Positions 44,145-56,035 of a DNA stretch of 64,000 bases are shown here, piece after piece. Within the stretch, counting starts at the first letter, position 1; every line of letters starts with the position of its first letter. The translations under genes and the position numbers were made by a program. The DNA is taken from positions 293,083 to 357,082 of the forward strand of contig NZ_QOHK01000005.1 of assembly GCF_003319175.1 (NCBI RefSeq), in the 5' to 3' direction. The stretch comes from Blastococcus sp. TF02-8 (GTDB lineage Bacteria; Actinomycetota; Actinomycetes; Mycobacteriales; Geodermatophilaceae). The notes under the pieces were generated by a model that was not told the origin of the DNA, ran no database searches, and saw only the letters and a program-made list of their open reading frames with translations.

Positions 44145-45721
44145 TCAGCGGATGAAGGGAGCCCGCTTGAGGGCCTTGAGACCGGCGGTCATGACCTTCG
44201 CGTACCGGTCCAGCGGCAGCCCCGGCATCGGGCCGACCGGCAGGCCGCGCTGGACGGCGACCGTCTGCGACTCGGTGTACTTGAGGATGCCCTCCGCGCC
44301 GTGCCGCCGGCCGACGCCGGAGTCCTTCATGCCGCCCATCGGCGCGTCGTGCGAGGCCCACGCCGCGGCGTAGGCCTCGTTCACGTTCACCGTGCCCGAC
44401 CGGATGCGGGTGGCGATCTCCGCGCCACGCCTCGGGGTCGACCAGACGCTGGCGTTGAGCCCGTACTCGGTGTCGTTGGCCCGCTGGACCGCCTCCTCGG
44501 CGTCGCGCACGCGGCTGATCGCGACCACCGGCCCGAACGTCTCGTCGCGGGCCAGCTCCATCCCGTCGGTCACGCCCTCGAGGACCGTCGGCTCGTAGAA
44601 CAGCGGGCCGAGGTCCGGGCGCGGCCTGCCGCCGGCCAGCACGCGGGCCCCCTTCGCGACCGCGTCCTCCACGTGCCGGGAGACGACGTCGAGCTGGTCC
44701 TGACTCACCAGCGAGCCCATCTCGGCATCCCAGCCGAGGCCGGCGGCGAGCCCCATCTTCTTCACGCGCTCGACGAACGCCGGCACGAACCGGTCGTAGA
44801 CCGCGTCCTCGACGTACATGCGCTCGACCGAGATGCACAGCTGGCCGGAGTTGGAGAAGCAGGCCCGCACCGCGCCCTCGACGGCCTTGTCCAGGTCGGC
44901 GTCGGCCAGCACGAGCATCGGGTTCTTGCCGCCCAGCTCCGCGGAGAAGCCGATCAGCCGGCGGGCGCACTGCTCGGCGACGGTCCGGCCCGTGGCGGTG
45001 GAGCCGGTGAACATCAGGTACTCCACGCCCTCGATCAGCGGCGCGCCGAGGTCCCGCCCGCGGCCGGTGACCACCTGGAACAGGTCGCGCGGCAGGCCGG
45101 CCTCGAAGAGCAGCTCGACGGCGATCAGCGCGGTGAACGGCGTCTGGGCGTCGGGCTTGAGCACGATGCCGTTGCCGGCCAGCAGGGCCGGGATGGCGTC
45201 GGAGACGGCGAGGGTGAGCGGGTAGTTCCACGGGCTGATCACGCCGACCAGGCCCTTGGGGTGGTGGTGCTCCGTGGTCCGGGTCAGCACCGGGAGCGCG
45301 CCCTGGCGGCGGGTGGGCCGCAGGTGCCTGGCCGCGGTGTGGGCGTAGTACCGCGCCGTCATGGCGACGTCGGCCAGCTCCTCGAACGCGCTGACCCGCG
45401 CCTTGCCGGTCTCCACCTGGGCGACGTCGAGGATCTGTTCCTGCCGCTCGAGGACCAGGTCGTGGTACCGGAGCATGACCGCGGCGCGCTCGGCGACCGG
45501 TCGCCCCGCCCGCCCACCTGGGCGGCTCGGGCGCGACGCTGGGCCTCCCGCACGTCCTCGGCGGTGCAGGTGGGCACCTCGCCCACCACCCCGCCGGTGA
45601 ACGGGGCGTACGAGGCCTGACGGGGTCGGTCCGGCGCGGCGGTGACGAGGGCGGTCAGGCGGGAGACCAGCGCCGGGTCCAGCGCCGGAGCGACAGCGGT
45701 GTGCGGGGCGGTCGTCGTCAT
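44145..45721 (-). pseudogene. Aldehyde dehydrogenase (succinate-semialdehyde type), frameshifted near N-terminus
   Basis: Two frames together give a full-length NAD(P)-dependent aldehyde dehydrogenase. The N-terminal 70 residues (ASYAPFTGGVVGEVPTCTAE) are read from the ATG at 45721; the rest is read from about 45500 in another frame. All key motifs are intact: FTGSTATGR, ELGGKNPML (catalytic Glu) and FSNSGQLC (catalytic Cys). The break is in GGGCGGGCGGGG near 45512-45522, where one missing base explains the shift. The intact remainder (443 codons from an ATG at 45476) may still be made. Sequencing error is possible in such a G-run. Confidence 0.8.
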
Positions 45722-45740
45722 GGCGACACCTTGCCGCAGG

Positions 45741-46508
45741 TCAGGCCGGTCCGCCGCTGGGACCGAAGCGTTCCACCCGGACGTCGGCCGGATCGACGCC
45801 GAGCTCCACCAGCAGCTGCCCCGCCGCCTCGGCGAACGGCCCGGAACCGCACACGTAGGCCGTCTGCCCCGGCTCGATCAGCGGCACCAGGTCCGCGGCC
45901 GTCAGCCGGCCGGCGGGCCGGATCCCGCGCGCCTCCCGGGTGAGCACGACCAGCGCGCCCGCCGCCTCCAGCTCGTCGGCGTAGGGCAGCTCCTCGCGGG
46001 TGCGCGCGGAGACGGCGATGCGGAGCAGGTCGGTGCGGCCCAGCGCCCGCGCGGTGCGCAGCATCGACAGGAACGGGACGACGCCGGAGCCGCCGGCCAC
46101 CAGCAGCGCCGGGGAGACCTGGTCCCACACGAACCAGCCGCCGATCGGGCCGCGCACCTCCAGCTGGTCACCGGGCTCGACGACGTCGGCCAGGTGCGTG
46201 GACACCTCCCCGTCGGGCAGCCGCTCGACGAACAGCTCGACCAGCGGGTCGCCCGGGGCCGAGGCCACCGAGTACGAGCGCTGCGCGGTGTAGCCGTCGG
46301 GCGCGGTCAGCCGGACGACGTAGTGCTGCCCGGGCAGGTGGTCGACCCGGTCCTCCACGTCGAGCCGCAGCTGCACCGAGCGCGGCACCGGTCGGCGCAC
46401 CCCCGCCACCGTCGCCGTCCGCCAACCCGTAGGAGGCTGGAACGGCCTCGGCGCAGGGTCCCGCTGCGAGCTCGCGAGCGGCGGGGGGCGCCGAGGTCCT
46501 TCAATCAC
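45741..46508 (-). CDS. FAD/NAD(P)-binding ferredoxin-reductase-like protein
   Basis: The 255-residue protein has the FNR fold: FAD-binding RSYSVASAPGDPLVELFVER, GPIGGWFVW, and the NAD(P) region LLVAGGSGVVPFLSML ending with AYVCGSGPFAEAAG. No [2Fe-2S] domain is attached. It overlaps the upstream sulfite-oxidase-like gene by 8 bp; the two may form an electron-transfer pair. The GTG start is set by this overlap. Confidence 0.88.
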   Translation of the reverse strand: MIEGPRRPPPLASSQRDPAPRPFQPPTGWRTATVAGVRRPVPRSVQLRLDVEDRVDHLPGQHYVVRLTAPDGYTAQRSYSVASAPGDPLVELFVERLPDGEVSTHLADVVEPGDQLEVRGPIGGWFVWDQVSPALLVAGGSGVVPFLSMLRTARALGRTDLLRIAVSARTREELPYADELEAAGALVVLTREARGIRPAGRLTAADLVPLIEPGQTAYVCGSGPFAEAAGQLLVELGVDPADVRVERFGPSGGPA

Positions 46509-47109
46509 CCTGGTAGCGCTGCTGGCGCCACGGGTCGCCGCGGTCGTGGTAGCCGTTCTGCTCCCAGAATCCGGGCCGGTCGTCGGTGAGCAGCGTGAGC
46601 CGGCTGACCCATTTCGCGCTCTTCCAGAAGTACAGGTGCGGCACCAGCAGGCGGACCGGACCGCCGTGCTCGGGCGTCAGCGGCCGGCCGTCGAACTCCC
46701 ACGCCAGCCAGGCCCTGCCCCCGGTGACGTCGGCCAGCGGCAGGTTCGTCGTGTAGCCGGTGGACGACGTCGCCAGGACGAACCGGGCCCCCGCCGTCGG
46801 GCGGGCGGCCTCGAGCAGCGCGTCGACGGAGACCCCGCCGAACCGGGTGTCGAACTTCGACCAGGTCGTCACGCAGTGGATGTCGCCGCGGTACTCCGAG
46901 GGCGGCAGCCGGTGCGCCTGCTCCCAGCTCCACGTCGTCGGGCTCTCCACCTCGCCGTCGACGGTGATGCTCCAGCGCTCGGGCGCGATGCGCGGCGTCG
47001 GCTCGGCGGTGAGCACGGGCCAGTCGGTGCCGACGTCGTACTGCCCGGGCGGCAGGCGGGGATCGCGTTCTCGCCGGCGGCCGAGGAAACCACGGGTGGG
47101 TGTGGGCAC
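46501..47109 (-). CDS. Sulfite-oxidase-fold molybdopterin protein
   Basis: The 202-residue protein is a lone Mo domain. The likely Mo-binding Cys is in GDIHCVTTWSKFDTRFGGV, and RLLVPHLYFWKSAKWVSRL is the conserved C-terminal block. Its GTG start has AGGAGG upstream. No signal peptide is seen, so it seems cytoplasmic, unlike MsrP. It is coupled to an FAD reductase gene, suggesting NAD(P)H-linked reduction of an oxidised substrate such as a sulfoxide; this is inference. Confidence 0.88.
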   Translation of the reverse strand: MPTPTRGFLGRRRERDPRLPPGQYDVGTDWPVLTAEPTPRIAPERWSITVDGEVESPTTWSWEQAHRLPPSEYRGDIHCVTTWSKFDTRFGGVSVDALLEAARPTAGARFVLATSSTGYTTNLPLADVTGGRAWLAWEFDGRPLTPEHGGPVRLLVPHLYFWKSAKWVSRLTLLTDDRPGFWEQNGYHDRGDPWRQQRYQGD

Positions 47110-47263
47110 CTCGTCCTCCTCCCCCGGTGGCCGGTGGCTCAATCGTGACCGGACCCCCGCGACCTGCGCGAACGCCCCGGGCGGGCGCCTGACCTGCGGT
47201 GAGGGCACCCTTACATGAGCTGTGTCACCTCGTGTTGGTTTGGTGGCGGGGCTCGTGTAGTCC

Positions 47264-47269
47264 TAGCGT
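47264..47269 (+). promoter_or_regulatory. -10 box (TAGCGT) of leaderless sdhC
   Basis: TAGCGT lies 8 nt before the first GTG of sdhC, fixing its start and that of the sdhCAB transcript. Confidence 0.55.
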
Positions 47270-47277
47270 GGGGACTT

Positions 47278-47979
47278 GTGGTGACGGTGACGCACGCGGG
47301 TCGTAGAACCCCGAAGGTTGCAAAGACCAACTCGATCGTGAAGAAGGCCGTCATGGCCGTCAGCGGCATCGTGATGGTGCTGTACCTGATCGCGCACATG
47401 ATCGGGAACCTGAAGGTCTTCACGGGCCGGGAGTCGTTCAACCACTACTCCGAGTGGATCCGCACGATCGGTTCCCCGGCGCTGCCGCACCAGACCGCGT
47501 TGACGATCATCCGCGCGATCCTGCTCATCGCGGTCATCGCGCACTTCTGGGCCGCCGTCTCGCTGTGGCGCCAGGCCAAGCGGGCCCGCCCCGAGCGCTA
47601 CGTGACCAAGAAGGCCGTGGCCCAGAGCTACGCCTCGCGCACCATGCGCTGGGGCGGCGTGATCGTGCTGCTGTTCATCGTCTACCACATCCTCGACCTC
47701 ACGATGGGCGTCGTGAACCCCGACGGCAACGACTCCACGCCGTACGACCGCCTGGTCGCGAGCTTCTCGAACCCGTTCATCACCGCCTTCTACGTGATCT
47801 CCCTCGTGCTGCTCGGCATGCACCTGCGCCACGGCATCTGGAGCGCCACGCAGACCCTCGGCCAGAGCAACCGGCGGCGGGAGCGGACGGTCAACGCCTT
47901 CGCGATCGCGTTCTCCACGATCCTGATCGCCGGCTTCCTCATCGTGCCGTTCAGCGTCCTCACCGGGCTCGTCGACTAA
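47278..47979 (+). CDS. sdhC: Succinate dehydrogenase cytochrome b subunit
   Basis: The 233-residue membrane subunit has five helices with His residues that can bind b-type heme (LYLIAHMIGNLKVF, IAHFWAAVSLWRQAKRARP, LFIVYHILDLTMG, LLGMHLRHGIWS). This single-anchor type works without a separate SdhD and resembles mycobacterial Sdh1. The GTG follows a TAGCGT box; other GTG codons follow within 10 bases. It passes electrons to quinone. Confidence 0.9.
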   Translation: MVTVTHAGRRTPKVAKTNSIVKKAVMAVSGIVMVLYLIAHMIGNLKVFTGRESFNHYSEWIRTIGSPALPHQTALTIIRAILLIAVIAHFWAAVSLWRQAKRARPERYVTKKAVAQSYASRTMRWGGVIVLLFIVYHILDLTMGVVNPDGNDSTPYDRLVASFSNPFITAFYVISLVLLGMHLRHGIWSATQTLGQSNRRRERTVNAFAIAFSTILIAGFLIVPFSVLTGLVD

Positions 47980-47994
47980 GGAGCTCCACCCGCG

Positions 47995-49937
<1,943 letters not shown>

Positions 49938-49941
<4 letters not shown>

Positions 49942-50747
49942 CAGCCAGCATGCAGTCCAGCGTCGGCAACCCTGCCGACGAGAAGCGCGGGATGAACCTC
50001 ACCCTGCGCATCTGGCGGCAGAAGGACCCGTCGGTCAAGGGCAAGATGGTGACCTACAAGGTCACCGACATCTCCCCCGACATGTCCTTCCTCGAGATGC
50101 TCGACGTGCTCAACGAGCAGCTGATCCTGCAGGGCGACGACCCGGTCGCCTTCGACCACGACTGCCGCGAGGGCATCTGCGGCATGTGCGGTCTGATGAT
50201 CAACGGGCAGGCGCACGGTCCGCAGCAGACCACCACCTGCCAGCTGCACATGCGCTCGTTCTCCGACGGCGACTCGATCGACATCGAGCCGTGGCGCGCC
50301 AGCCCGTTCCCGGTGATCAAGGACCTCGCCGTCGACCGGCGGGCGTTCGACCGGATCATCCAGGCCGGTGGCTACATCTCGGTCCCGACCGGCACCGCCC
50401 CGGAGGCGCACGCCACGCCGGTGCCCAAGGCCGACGCGGACGCGGCGTTCGACGCCGCCACCTGCATCGGCTGCGGCGCCTGCGTGGCGGCCTGCCCGAA
50501 CGCCTCGTCGATGCTGTTCACCGCCGCCAAGGTCACCCACCTCGGCCTGCTCCCCCAGGGGCAGCCGGAGCGGAACGACCGCGTGGTCAACATGATCGCG
50601 CAGCAGGACCGCGAGGGCTTCGGTGGCTGCACCAACATCGGCGAGTGCTCCGCGGCCTGCCCGAAGGGCATCTCCATGGAGACCATCTCGCGGCTCAACC
50701 ACGACCTGCTCGGCGCCCTGCGCGCCGGCGCCCGGCCGAAGAGCTGA
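49938..50747 (+). CDS. sdhB: Succinate dehydrogenase iron-sulfur subunit
   Basis: The 269-residue protein has the plant-type [2Fe-2S] set [10 protein letters not shown] followed by a later Cys, and the bacterial-type clusters [12 protein letters not shown] and [14 protein letters not shown]. It links the flavoprotein to the membrane anchor. The GTG overlaps the sdhA stop by 4 bp. A long bidirectional terminator follows. Confidence 0.95.
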
Positions 50748-50754
50748 CGCACTG

Positions 50755-50798
50755 ACGCAGAAGGCCCCCTCCGGAGATCCGGAGGGGGCCTTCTGCGT
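50755..50798. terminator. 20-bp perfect bidirectional terminator
   Basis: Arms 50755-50774 and 50779-50798 pair over 20 bp around AGAT, between sdhB and the convergent GGDEF-EAL gene. AGAA/TTCT at the foot gives short U-runs on both strands. It is the strongest hairpin I found. Confidence 0.85.
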
Positions 50799-50806
50799 AG
50801 GGCGGG

Positions 50807-53104
50807 TCAGTCGGCGACGGCGACGGGCGAGCGCTCCTCGAGCCACGACCACAGCTGGTCCGGTGGCAGCGGGCGGCTGAGGTGGTACCCCTGGACGACG
50901 TCGCAGCCGAGGCCGGCCAGCGCGTCGACGGTGGCCTGGTCCTCCGCTCCCTCGGCGACGAGCACCAGCCCCAGGGCGTGCGCGAGCTGGAGGGTGGAGG
51001 TCACGATCGACTCGGCCCGCCGGCTGCCGGTCATGGCCGAGACGAAGGTGCGGTCCAGCTTCAGCTCCGTGACCGGCAGGGCTGCCAGGTAGGCCAGGCT
51101 GGAGTGCCCGGTGCCGTAGTCGTCGATGGCCACGCCGACGCCGTCGTCGCGGAGGCGGGAGAGCACGCGGACGGCGCGCTCGCGGTCCTCCATGAGCAGG
51201 CTCTCGGTGACCTCCAGGACCAGCGAGCCCGCGGAGAGGTCATGGGCGGCGAGCAGCGTGGCGACCTCGTCGGGGAACTGCTCGTCGACCAGGTTCGACG
51301 GGCTGACGTTGACCGCCATGGTGAGGGTCCGCCCCTGGTCGGCCCAGACCCGGCACTGGGCCAGGGCCATGTCGACGACCTGGGTGGTCAGCCTGCTCAT
51401 CAGCCCGGCGGACTCCGCCAGGTCGATGAACGCGTCGGGGTAGAGCAGCCCGCGCGTGGGGTGCTGCCACCGCACGAGCGCCTCGACGCCGTCGATGACG
51501 CCGGTGCTCAGCGCGAGCTTCGGCTGGTAGTGCAGGACCAGCTCCCCGCGGTCGAGGGCTCGGCGCAGCTGGGAGACGTCTTCCAGCCGGTGGCGGCCGT
51601 GGCCGTCGCGCGCCTCGTCGTAGCGGCTGACGCCCAGCCGGCCGGCCTTGGTGGAGTACATCGCGAGGTCGGCCAGCTGCAGCAGCTCCCCGCTGTTGGT
51701 CGAGTCGTCCGGCCCGACGGCGACGCCGATGCTCACGTCCACGGCGAGCTCCAGCCCGCCGAGCAGGAACGGCCGCTGGAACTGCTCGCGCAGCCGCTCG
51801 GCGAGCCGGAGCGCCGAGGCGCCGTCGAGGTCGGCGGCCAGCACGACGAACTCGTCGCCGCCGAGGCGGGCCAGCAGGTCCTCCTCGCGCAGCTCCCCGC
51901 GCAGGCGCCCGCCCACCTCCCGGAGCAGCGCGTCGCCCACCGAGTGGCCCAGCGAGTCGTTGATCTCCTTGAAGCGGTCCAGGTCGAGCACGAGGACGGC
52001 GACCGCCGCCCCCTCGGCCAGCCGCTCGTCGGCGGCGTCCAGCGACTCGAAGACCGTGCGCCGGTTGGGCAGCCCGGTGAGCTCGTCGGTGCGGGCCTGG
52101 CGGCGGCTGTCGCCCAGCGCGCGCACGTCCCGGAAGGTGACGGCCGTGCGCGCCAGCGCAGCGAGCACCGCGCCCAGGGCGAGGGATCCCGCGACCGGGT
52201 CGCCCTCGCCGAGGTAGCCGGCGAACAGGAGCCCGAGGGCGACCAGCGTGCAGGCAGCAGGGACGAACAGCGGACGCCGCGCGGCGACGGCCGCGGCGTC
52301 CATCGGCGTCCGCCGCGGGCTGACGCAGGCGGCCAGGCCGAAGGCGATGAAGGCCAGGCCCCAGGCGGTGTCCAGCGGGCCACCGGCCACGTAGGTCCCG
52401 TGCACGACCTGGTAGGCGTAGACGGTGTCGGCGACGACGAAGATGGACAGCCCACCGGTCACCCACCACCAGGCGGCGCCGGACTCGCGGCCGACGAGGA
52501 CCAGCCCGCCGGCGAGGAGGCCGAGCAGGAAGAGGTCGGCGGAGGGATAGCCGATGCTGGTGACCAGGTCGAGCCCGCCACCGGTCCGCTGGATGAGCGG
52601 CCCGAGGGCCAGCGCCGCGGCGACCGAGGCAGCGGTCAGCCCGGTCACGGCGCAGTCCAGCCAGCTGCCCAGGCTCAGCCGGCGGACGCGGAGACGGATG
52701 AGCAGCAGCAGCCCGGTGAACGCCAGGGGGTAGAAGCCGAGGAAGCCCACGTCGGACCACGAGGGGTGCGGGGCGACGGCGAGGCCGCGGTAGTGGAACT
52801 CGAAGAGGGCCGCGCCCCCGAGGTAGGAGGCCACCGCGGCGGCGAGGAGCCACCAGGCGACCCGTGCGGCGGCGGCCAGCCCGCGCAGGACGAACATGAC
52901 GACGATCGCCGCGAGGAAGGTGAGCTTCCCCTTCTCGGCCAGCCACGTGGCCACGGTGCCGACGCCCGCCGCGCTGGCGAGGGAAGCCAGGACCCAGAGC
53001 CCGCCGAACACGGCGCCGACCACCCGGACGATGCGCATGGAACGGTCGGCGTCGCGCTGCCCAGCGCGCGCCTCTCCCGTCACAGCGGACCGCCGAGACC
53101 TCAT
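50807..53104 (-). CDS. Membrane GGDEF-EAL c-di-GMP protein
   Basis: The 765-residue protein has about nine N-terminal helices (residues 25-320), then GGDEF with RTDELTGLPNRRTVFESL and LGGDEFVVLAADLDG, then EAL with GVEALVRWQHPTRGLLYPDAF and DDYGTGHSSLAYLAALPVTE. Both active sites look intact, so it could make or break c-di-GMP. The membrane part may sense a ligand. The start may be ATG at 53104 or 53038. It is intact, unlike the GAF-type homologue at 19-22 kb. Confidence 0.9.
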   Translation of the reverse strand: MRSRRSAVTGEARAGQRDADRSMRIVRVVGAVFGGLWVLASLASAAGVGTVATWLAEKGKLTFLAAIVVMFVLRGLAAAARVAWWLLAAAVASYLGGAALFEFHYRGLAVAPHPSWSDVGFLGFYPLAFTGLLLLIRLRVRRLSLGSWLDCAVTGLTAASVAAALALGPLIQRTGGGLDLVTSIGYPSADLFLLGLLAGGLVLVGRESGAAWWWVTGGLSIFVVADTVYAYQVVHGTYVAGGPLDTAWGLAFIAFGLAACVSPRRTPMDAAAVAARRPLFVPAACTLVALGLLFAGYLGEGDPVAGSLALGAVLAALARTAVTFRDVRALGDSRRQARTDELTGLPNRRTVFESLDAADERLAEGAAVAVLVLDLDRFKEINDSLGHSVGDALLREVGGRLRGELREEDLLARLGGDEFVVLAADLDGASALRLAERLREQFQRPFLLGGLELAVDVSIGVAVGPDDSTNSGELLQLADLAMYSTKAGRLGVSRYDEARDGHGRHRLEDVSQLRRALDRGELVLHYQPKLALSTGVIDGVEALVRWQHPTRGLLYPDAFIDLAESAGLMSRLTTQVVDMALAQCRVWADQGRTLTMAVNVSPSNLVDEQFPDEVATLLAAHDLSAGSLVLEVTESLLMEDRERAVRVLSRLRDDGVGVAIDDYGTGHSSLAYLAALPVTELKLDRTFVSAMTGSRRAESIVTSTLQLAHALGLVLVAEGAEDQATVDALAGLGCDVVQGYHLSRPLPPDQLWSWLEERSPVAVAD

Positions 53105-53179
53105 GAGGGCTGCATCGGCCGGAACGGGACCGGACTGAAACGCAGCTCACGCCCCGGCTCCTCCGTCCGGGTGAGCGCG

Positions 53180-54085
53180 TCAGGTGGCCGGGACCGGCGG
53201 GATGATGCGCTCGATGACGTCGGCGGGCATGAGCCCGGCCTTGCCGAAACGGCTGGCCGCCTCCACGAACTGGGGCGCGAGGGCGGCCAGATCCTTGAGC
53301 ATGTCCCGGGCCGCGTCCTCCCGGCCGGCCAGGGCGGCGATGACCGCGCGCCACATCAGCTGGTCGGGTTCGGTGACCGGGTCCATGGGGCGCAGCAGGT
53401 CGAGCTCACGGTCGGCGGTGACCGGGTCGCCGTCGATCGCCTGCTGGAAGGCCCGGACGACGTCCTGGTAGCGGGCACGCGTGACGGTGAGCTCGGCGAG
53501 CACGCCGAGCGGGTCGGGCGAGTCGTCGACGCGCAGGTCGACCACCATGTCGTGCCAGGGACGACCCGTGGTCGTGGAGCGGATGACCATGATCGCGGCG
53601 GACCGCCGTCCGCGGAAGTCGCCCCCGGCCTCCTCCCCCGCCACCAGCGAGGAGAGCAGGCGCTGGGCCAGCGGGCCCGACGAGCCCTCGAAGCGCTCGA
53701 CCATCGCTTCCCACACGGCCGGCGAGCTGGCCATGTTGGCCAGCGCCACGCAGTTGTCGCCCAGCAGGTGACCGGCGTCGTCGACGCAGCTGCTGCCGGT
53801 GTAGGCGGCGAAGTCACCCGCGACCCCCAGGACGGCGACCTGTCGCCGCTCGGGCTGAGGGTCGACGCTGCTCAGCGCCGTCAGCACCTCCTGGGCGGTG
53901 AAGCCGCCCTGCAGGAGGTCCAGACCGACCGAGCCGTACATCGGTTCGGCCATCGACTGGGTCGCGATGACCCCGTGCCCCGGGAGGGCGAAGGGCACGC
54001 TGTTGCCGACGGCGAACGCCTGGGACTGGGTGGCGACGCCCATCTCCCCCGTCTCGGGGTCGCGGGCCACGATCGAGTAGGTCAC
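53180..54085 (-). CDS. DUF1028 (Ntn-hydrolase-like) protein
   Basis: The 301-residue protein begins with TYSIVARDPETGEMGVATQS and has TQSMAEPMYGSVGLDLLQGG and DNCVALANMASSPAVWEAMV, the conserved blocks of DUF1028. The family is related to Ntn hydrolases; no substrate is known. C-terminal 70 residues are a helical extension. It seems monocistronic. Confidence 0.88.
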   Translation of the reverse strand: MTYSIVARDPETGEMGVATQSQAFAVGNSVPFALPGHGVIATQSMAEPMYGSVGLDLLQGGFTAQEVLTALSSVDPQPERRQVAVLGVAGDFAAYTGSSCVDDAGHLLGDNCVALANMASSPAVWEAMVERFEGSSGPLAQRLLSSLVAGEEAGGDFRGRRSAAIMVIRSTTTGRPWHDMVVDLRVDDSPDPLGVLAELTVTRARYQDVVRAFQQAIDGDPVTADRELDLLRPMDPVTEPDQLMWRAVIAALAGREDAARDMLKDLAALAPQFVEAASRFGKAGLMPADVIERIIPPVPAT

Positions 54086-54131
54086 GGGGTCGACCTACCC
54101 GCCCCTCCCCCGGTCGGCAAACCCCGCCGGG

Positions 54132-55121
54132 TCAGGCCGTGACCGACGCCATCGCCCCGGCGGTCAGCTCCACCGCGCGCAGCCGGCCCTCGAGGGAGGT
54201 CGACTGGAAGGCGACGATCAGCTCGTCGGCGTTGGCCGTCCTCGCGAAGGCCTCCAGGGAGTCCTTGACCTGGGCCGGCGTGCCGAGCGCGGTGTGCGTG
54301 AGCATCGAGTTCACGTGCTGCCCCGCGCCCTGGGCCAGGAGCTGGTCGGCCTGCTCGTCGGTGAGCGCCTGTCCGCGACCGAAGAGACCGATGGCCAGGT
54401 TCCGCTTGACCGCCGCGAGCTGCTCGCGGGCGTCGTCCTCGGTGTCGGCAGCCACCACGTTCACGCCGGCGATCACGTAGGGCTCGGCCAGCTGCGCCGA
54501 CGGCTTGAACTCCGCGCGGTAGGTGGCCACGGCGGGCTCGAGCATGGCCGGCGCGAAGTGCGAGGCGAAGGCGTAGGGCAGGCCCAGCGCGGCAGCCAGC
54601 TGCGCGCCGAACATCGAGGAGCCGAGGACGTAGAGCGGCACGTTCGACCCCTTGCCGGGGATCGCGTCGACCCCGCGGACCCGGCTGTTGCCGGTGAGGT
54701 AGCCCTGCAGCTCGAGCACGTCCTGGGGGAAGGAGTCGGCCGACATCGGGTCACGGCGCAGGGCGTACATGGTGTTCTGGTCGCTGCCGGGTGCGCGGCC
54801 GAGCCCCAGGTCGATGCGCCCGGGGTACATCGCCTCGAGGGTGCCGAACTGCTCGGCGATGGTCAGCGGCGAGTGGTTGGGCAGCATGACGCCGCCGGCG
54901 CCGAGCCGGATGCGCTCGGTGTGCGCGCCCACGTGCGAGATCAGCACGCTGGTCGCCGACGACGCGATCGTGGGCATGTTGTGGTGCTCGGCGTACCAGA
55001 CCCGCTGGAAGCCGTGCTCCTCCGCGCGCTGCGCCAGGGCGACGCTGGACGCGATGGCGCTGCTCGCGGTCTCGCCCCGCGGGATCGGCGCCAGGTCGAG
55101 GACGGACAGGGTGATGCTCAT
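54132..55121 (-). CDS. LLM-class flavin-dependent oxidoreductase
   Basis: The 329-residue protein is a luciferase-like TIM barrel: [19 protein letters not shown] at the start, [19 protein letters not shown] (active His region), [20 protein letters not shown] and [17 protein letters not shown]. It uses reduced FMN (or F420); the substrate is unknown. The ATG gives the usual N-terminus of this subgroup. It is divergent from the coiled-coil gene pair. Confidence 0.92.
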   Translation of the reverse strand: MSITLSVLDLAPIPRGETASSAIASSVALAQRAEEHGFQRVWYAEHHNMPTIASSATSVLISHVGAHTERIRLGAGGVMLPNHSPLTIAEQFGTLEAMYPGRIDLGLGRAPGSDQNTMYALRRDPMSADSFPQDVLELQGYLTGNSRVRGVDAIPGKGSNVPLYVLGSSMFGAQLAAALGLPYAFASHFAPAMLEPAVATYRAEFKPSAQLAEPYVIAGVNVVAADTEDDAREQLAAVKRNLAIGLFGRGQALTDEQADQLLAQGAGQHVNSMLTHTALGTPAQVKDSLEAFARTANADELIVAFQSTSLEGRLRAVELTAGAMASVTA

Positions 55122-55298
55122 GTGCGGGCCTTTCGCGTCGGTTGTCAGTGCCAACCGACGCGGGGCCCTCGGGCTTCCCGCCGTCGCCACTCCTCTCTGC
55201 GGAGGTCACGGTGCGTGGGTCGGGGTGGACCGGGAGTCCCGACCCTCCCGCTTCCGGCAGCGGTACGTCCTCGCCGGAGGTGGAGCGATTCCGTTCCG

Positions 55299-55312
55299 GG
55301 AGGCATGCCTCC
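55299..55312. repeat. 14-bp palindrome (GGAGGCATGCCTCC) at a start site
   Basis: This perfect palindrome ends at the base before the proposed ATG of the first coiled-coil gene and contains its GGAGG ribosome-binding site. A DNA-binding regulator or an mRNA fold at this place could control translation. Confidence 0.45.
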
Positions 55313-56035
55313 ATGCTCGCCCCGGGGCGACGACCGGGGGGCGATGTGGGAACCGAACTGGTGACGATCGACAGCGGCCAGCCGAGGTTCTCCTCCGTCG
55401 TGTCGGACGTCGCGGCGATCCTCAGCCCGCTGACCACGCTGTCCGACCTCGCCTCGAAGTTCATGGCGCTGCGGCTGGAGCGCAGGCGTCTCGACAACGC
55501 GGAGAAGGCCGACCGTCGCCGGCACGAGGAGCAGAAGCAGCTGCTGCGGCTGCAGGCGGCCGTCCTCGACGACGCGTCCCGACGGGCCGGTGCCGTCGAC
55601 CTGCAACGGGTGATCGCCGAGCACGCTGTCGAGCTGCGCCGGCTCGAGGCGGACCACGACCTCGGTCGCCGGGCCATCGAGCAGCGGGCCACGCACGCGG
55701 TGGCCTCGGTGCAGGCCTACCGGGACGTCGAGCTGCGCAGGATCGAGGCTGCTCGGACCGTTGCGCTCGCAGGGCTCGCCGCCCAGCGGGAGAGCGCCGA
55801 CCGGTTCTTCCGCGTCGTGGAGCGCCGGGACGGCGATGCCCGGCGAGCGCAGCACGACGTGCAGCGGGCGATGCGGCAGGCCCAGGGCCTCGGCCGGCGC
55901 CCCGACCAGTCGCTCATGGCCCACGAGCTGGTCGGCGTCCTGGCACGGGCCCTGACCGACATCGTCACCAGACGGGCAGCGGACGACCTGTTCTGCTACG
56001 TGCTCGACCCCGCGCCGGGGGGTGCACGGCGATGA
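55313..56035 (+). CDS. Coiled-coil protein of unknown function
   Basis: The 240-residue protein has a hydrophobic helix-like part (FSSVVSDVAAILSPLTTLSD) and then a long charged helical stretch with many Arg, Glu, Gln and Ala (residues 50-180), likely a coiled coil. I recognise no family. The ATG has GGGAGG 9 nt upstream within a palindrome; an upstream in-frame ATG at 55142 is less likely. The stop overlaps the next gene (ATGA), so both are produced together. Confidence 0.6.
   Translation: MLAPGRRPGGDVGTELVTIDSGQPRFSSVVSDVAAILSPLTTLSDLASKFMALRLERRRLDNAEKADRRRHEEQKQLLRLQAAVLDDASRRAGAVDLQRVIAEHAVELRRLEADHDLGRRAIEQRATHAVASVQAYRDVELRRIEAARTVALAGLAAQRESADRFFRVVERRDGDARRAQHDVQRAMRQAQGLGRRPDQSLMAHELVGVLARALTDIVTRRAADDLFCYVLDPAPGGARR

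Noticed and set aside
50882..54142. 1086-codon plus-strand frame
   Set aside because: Antisense shadow of the GGDEF-EAL and DUF1028 genes; no motif is visible.
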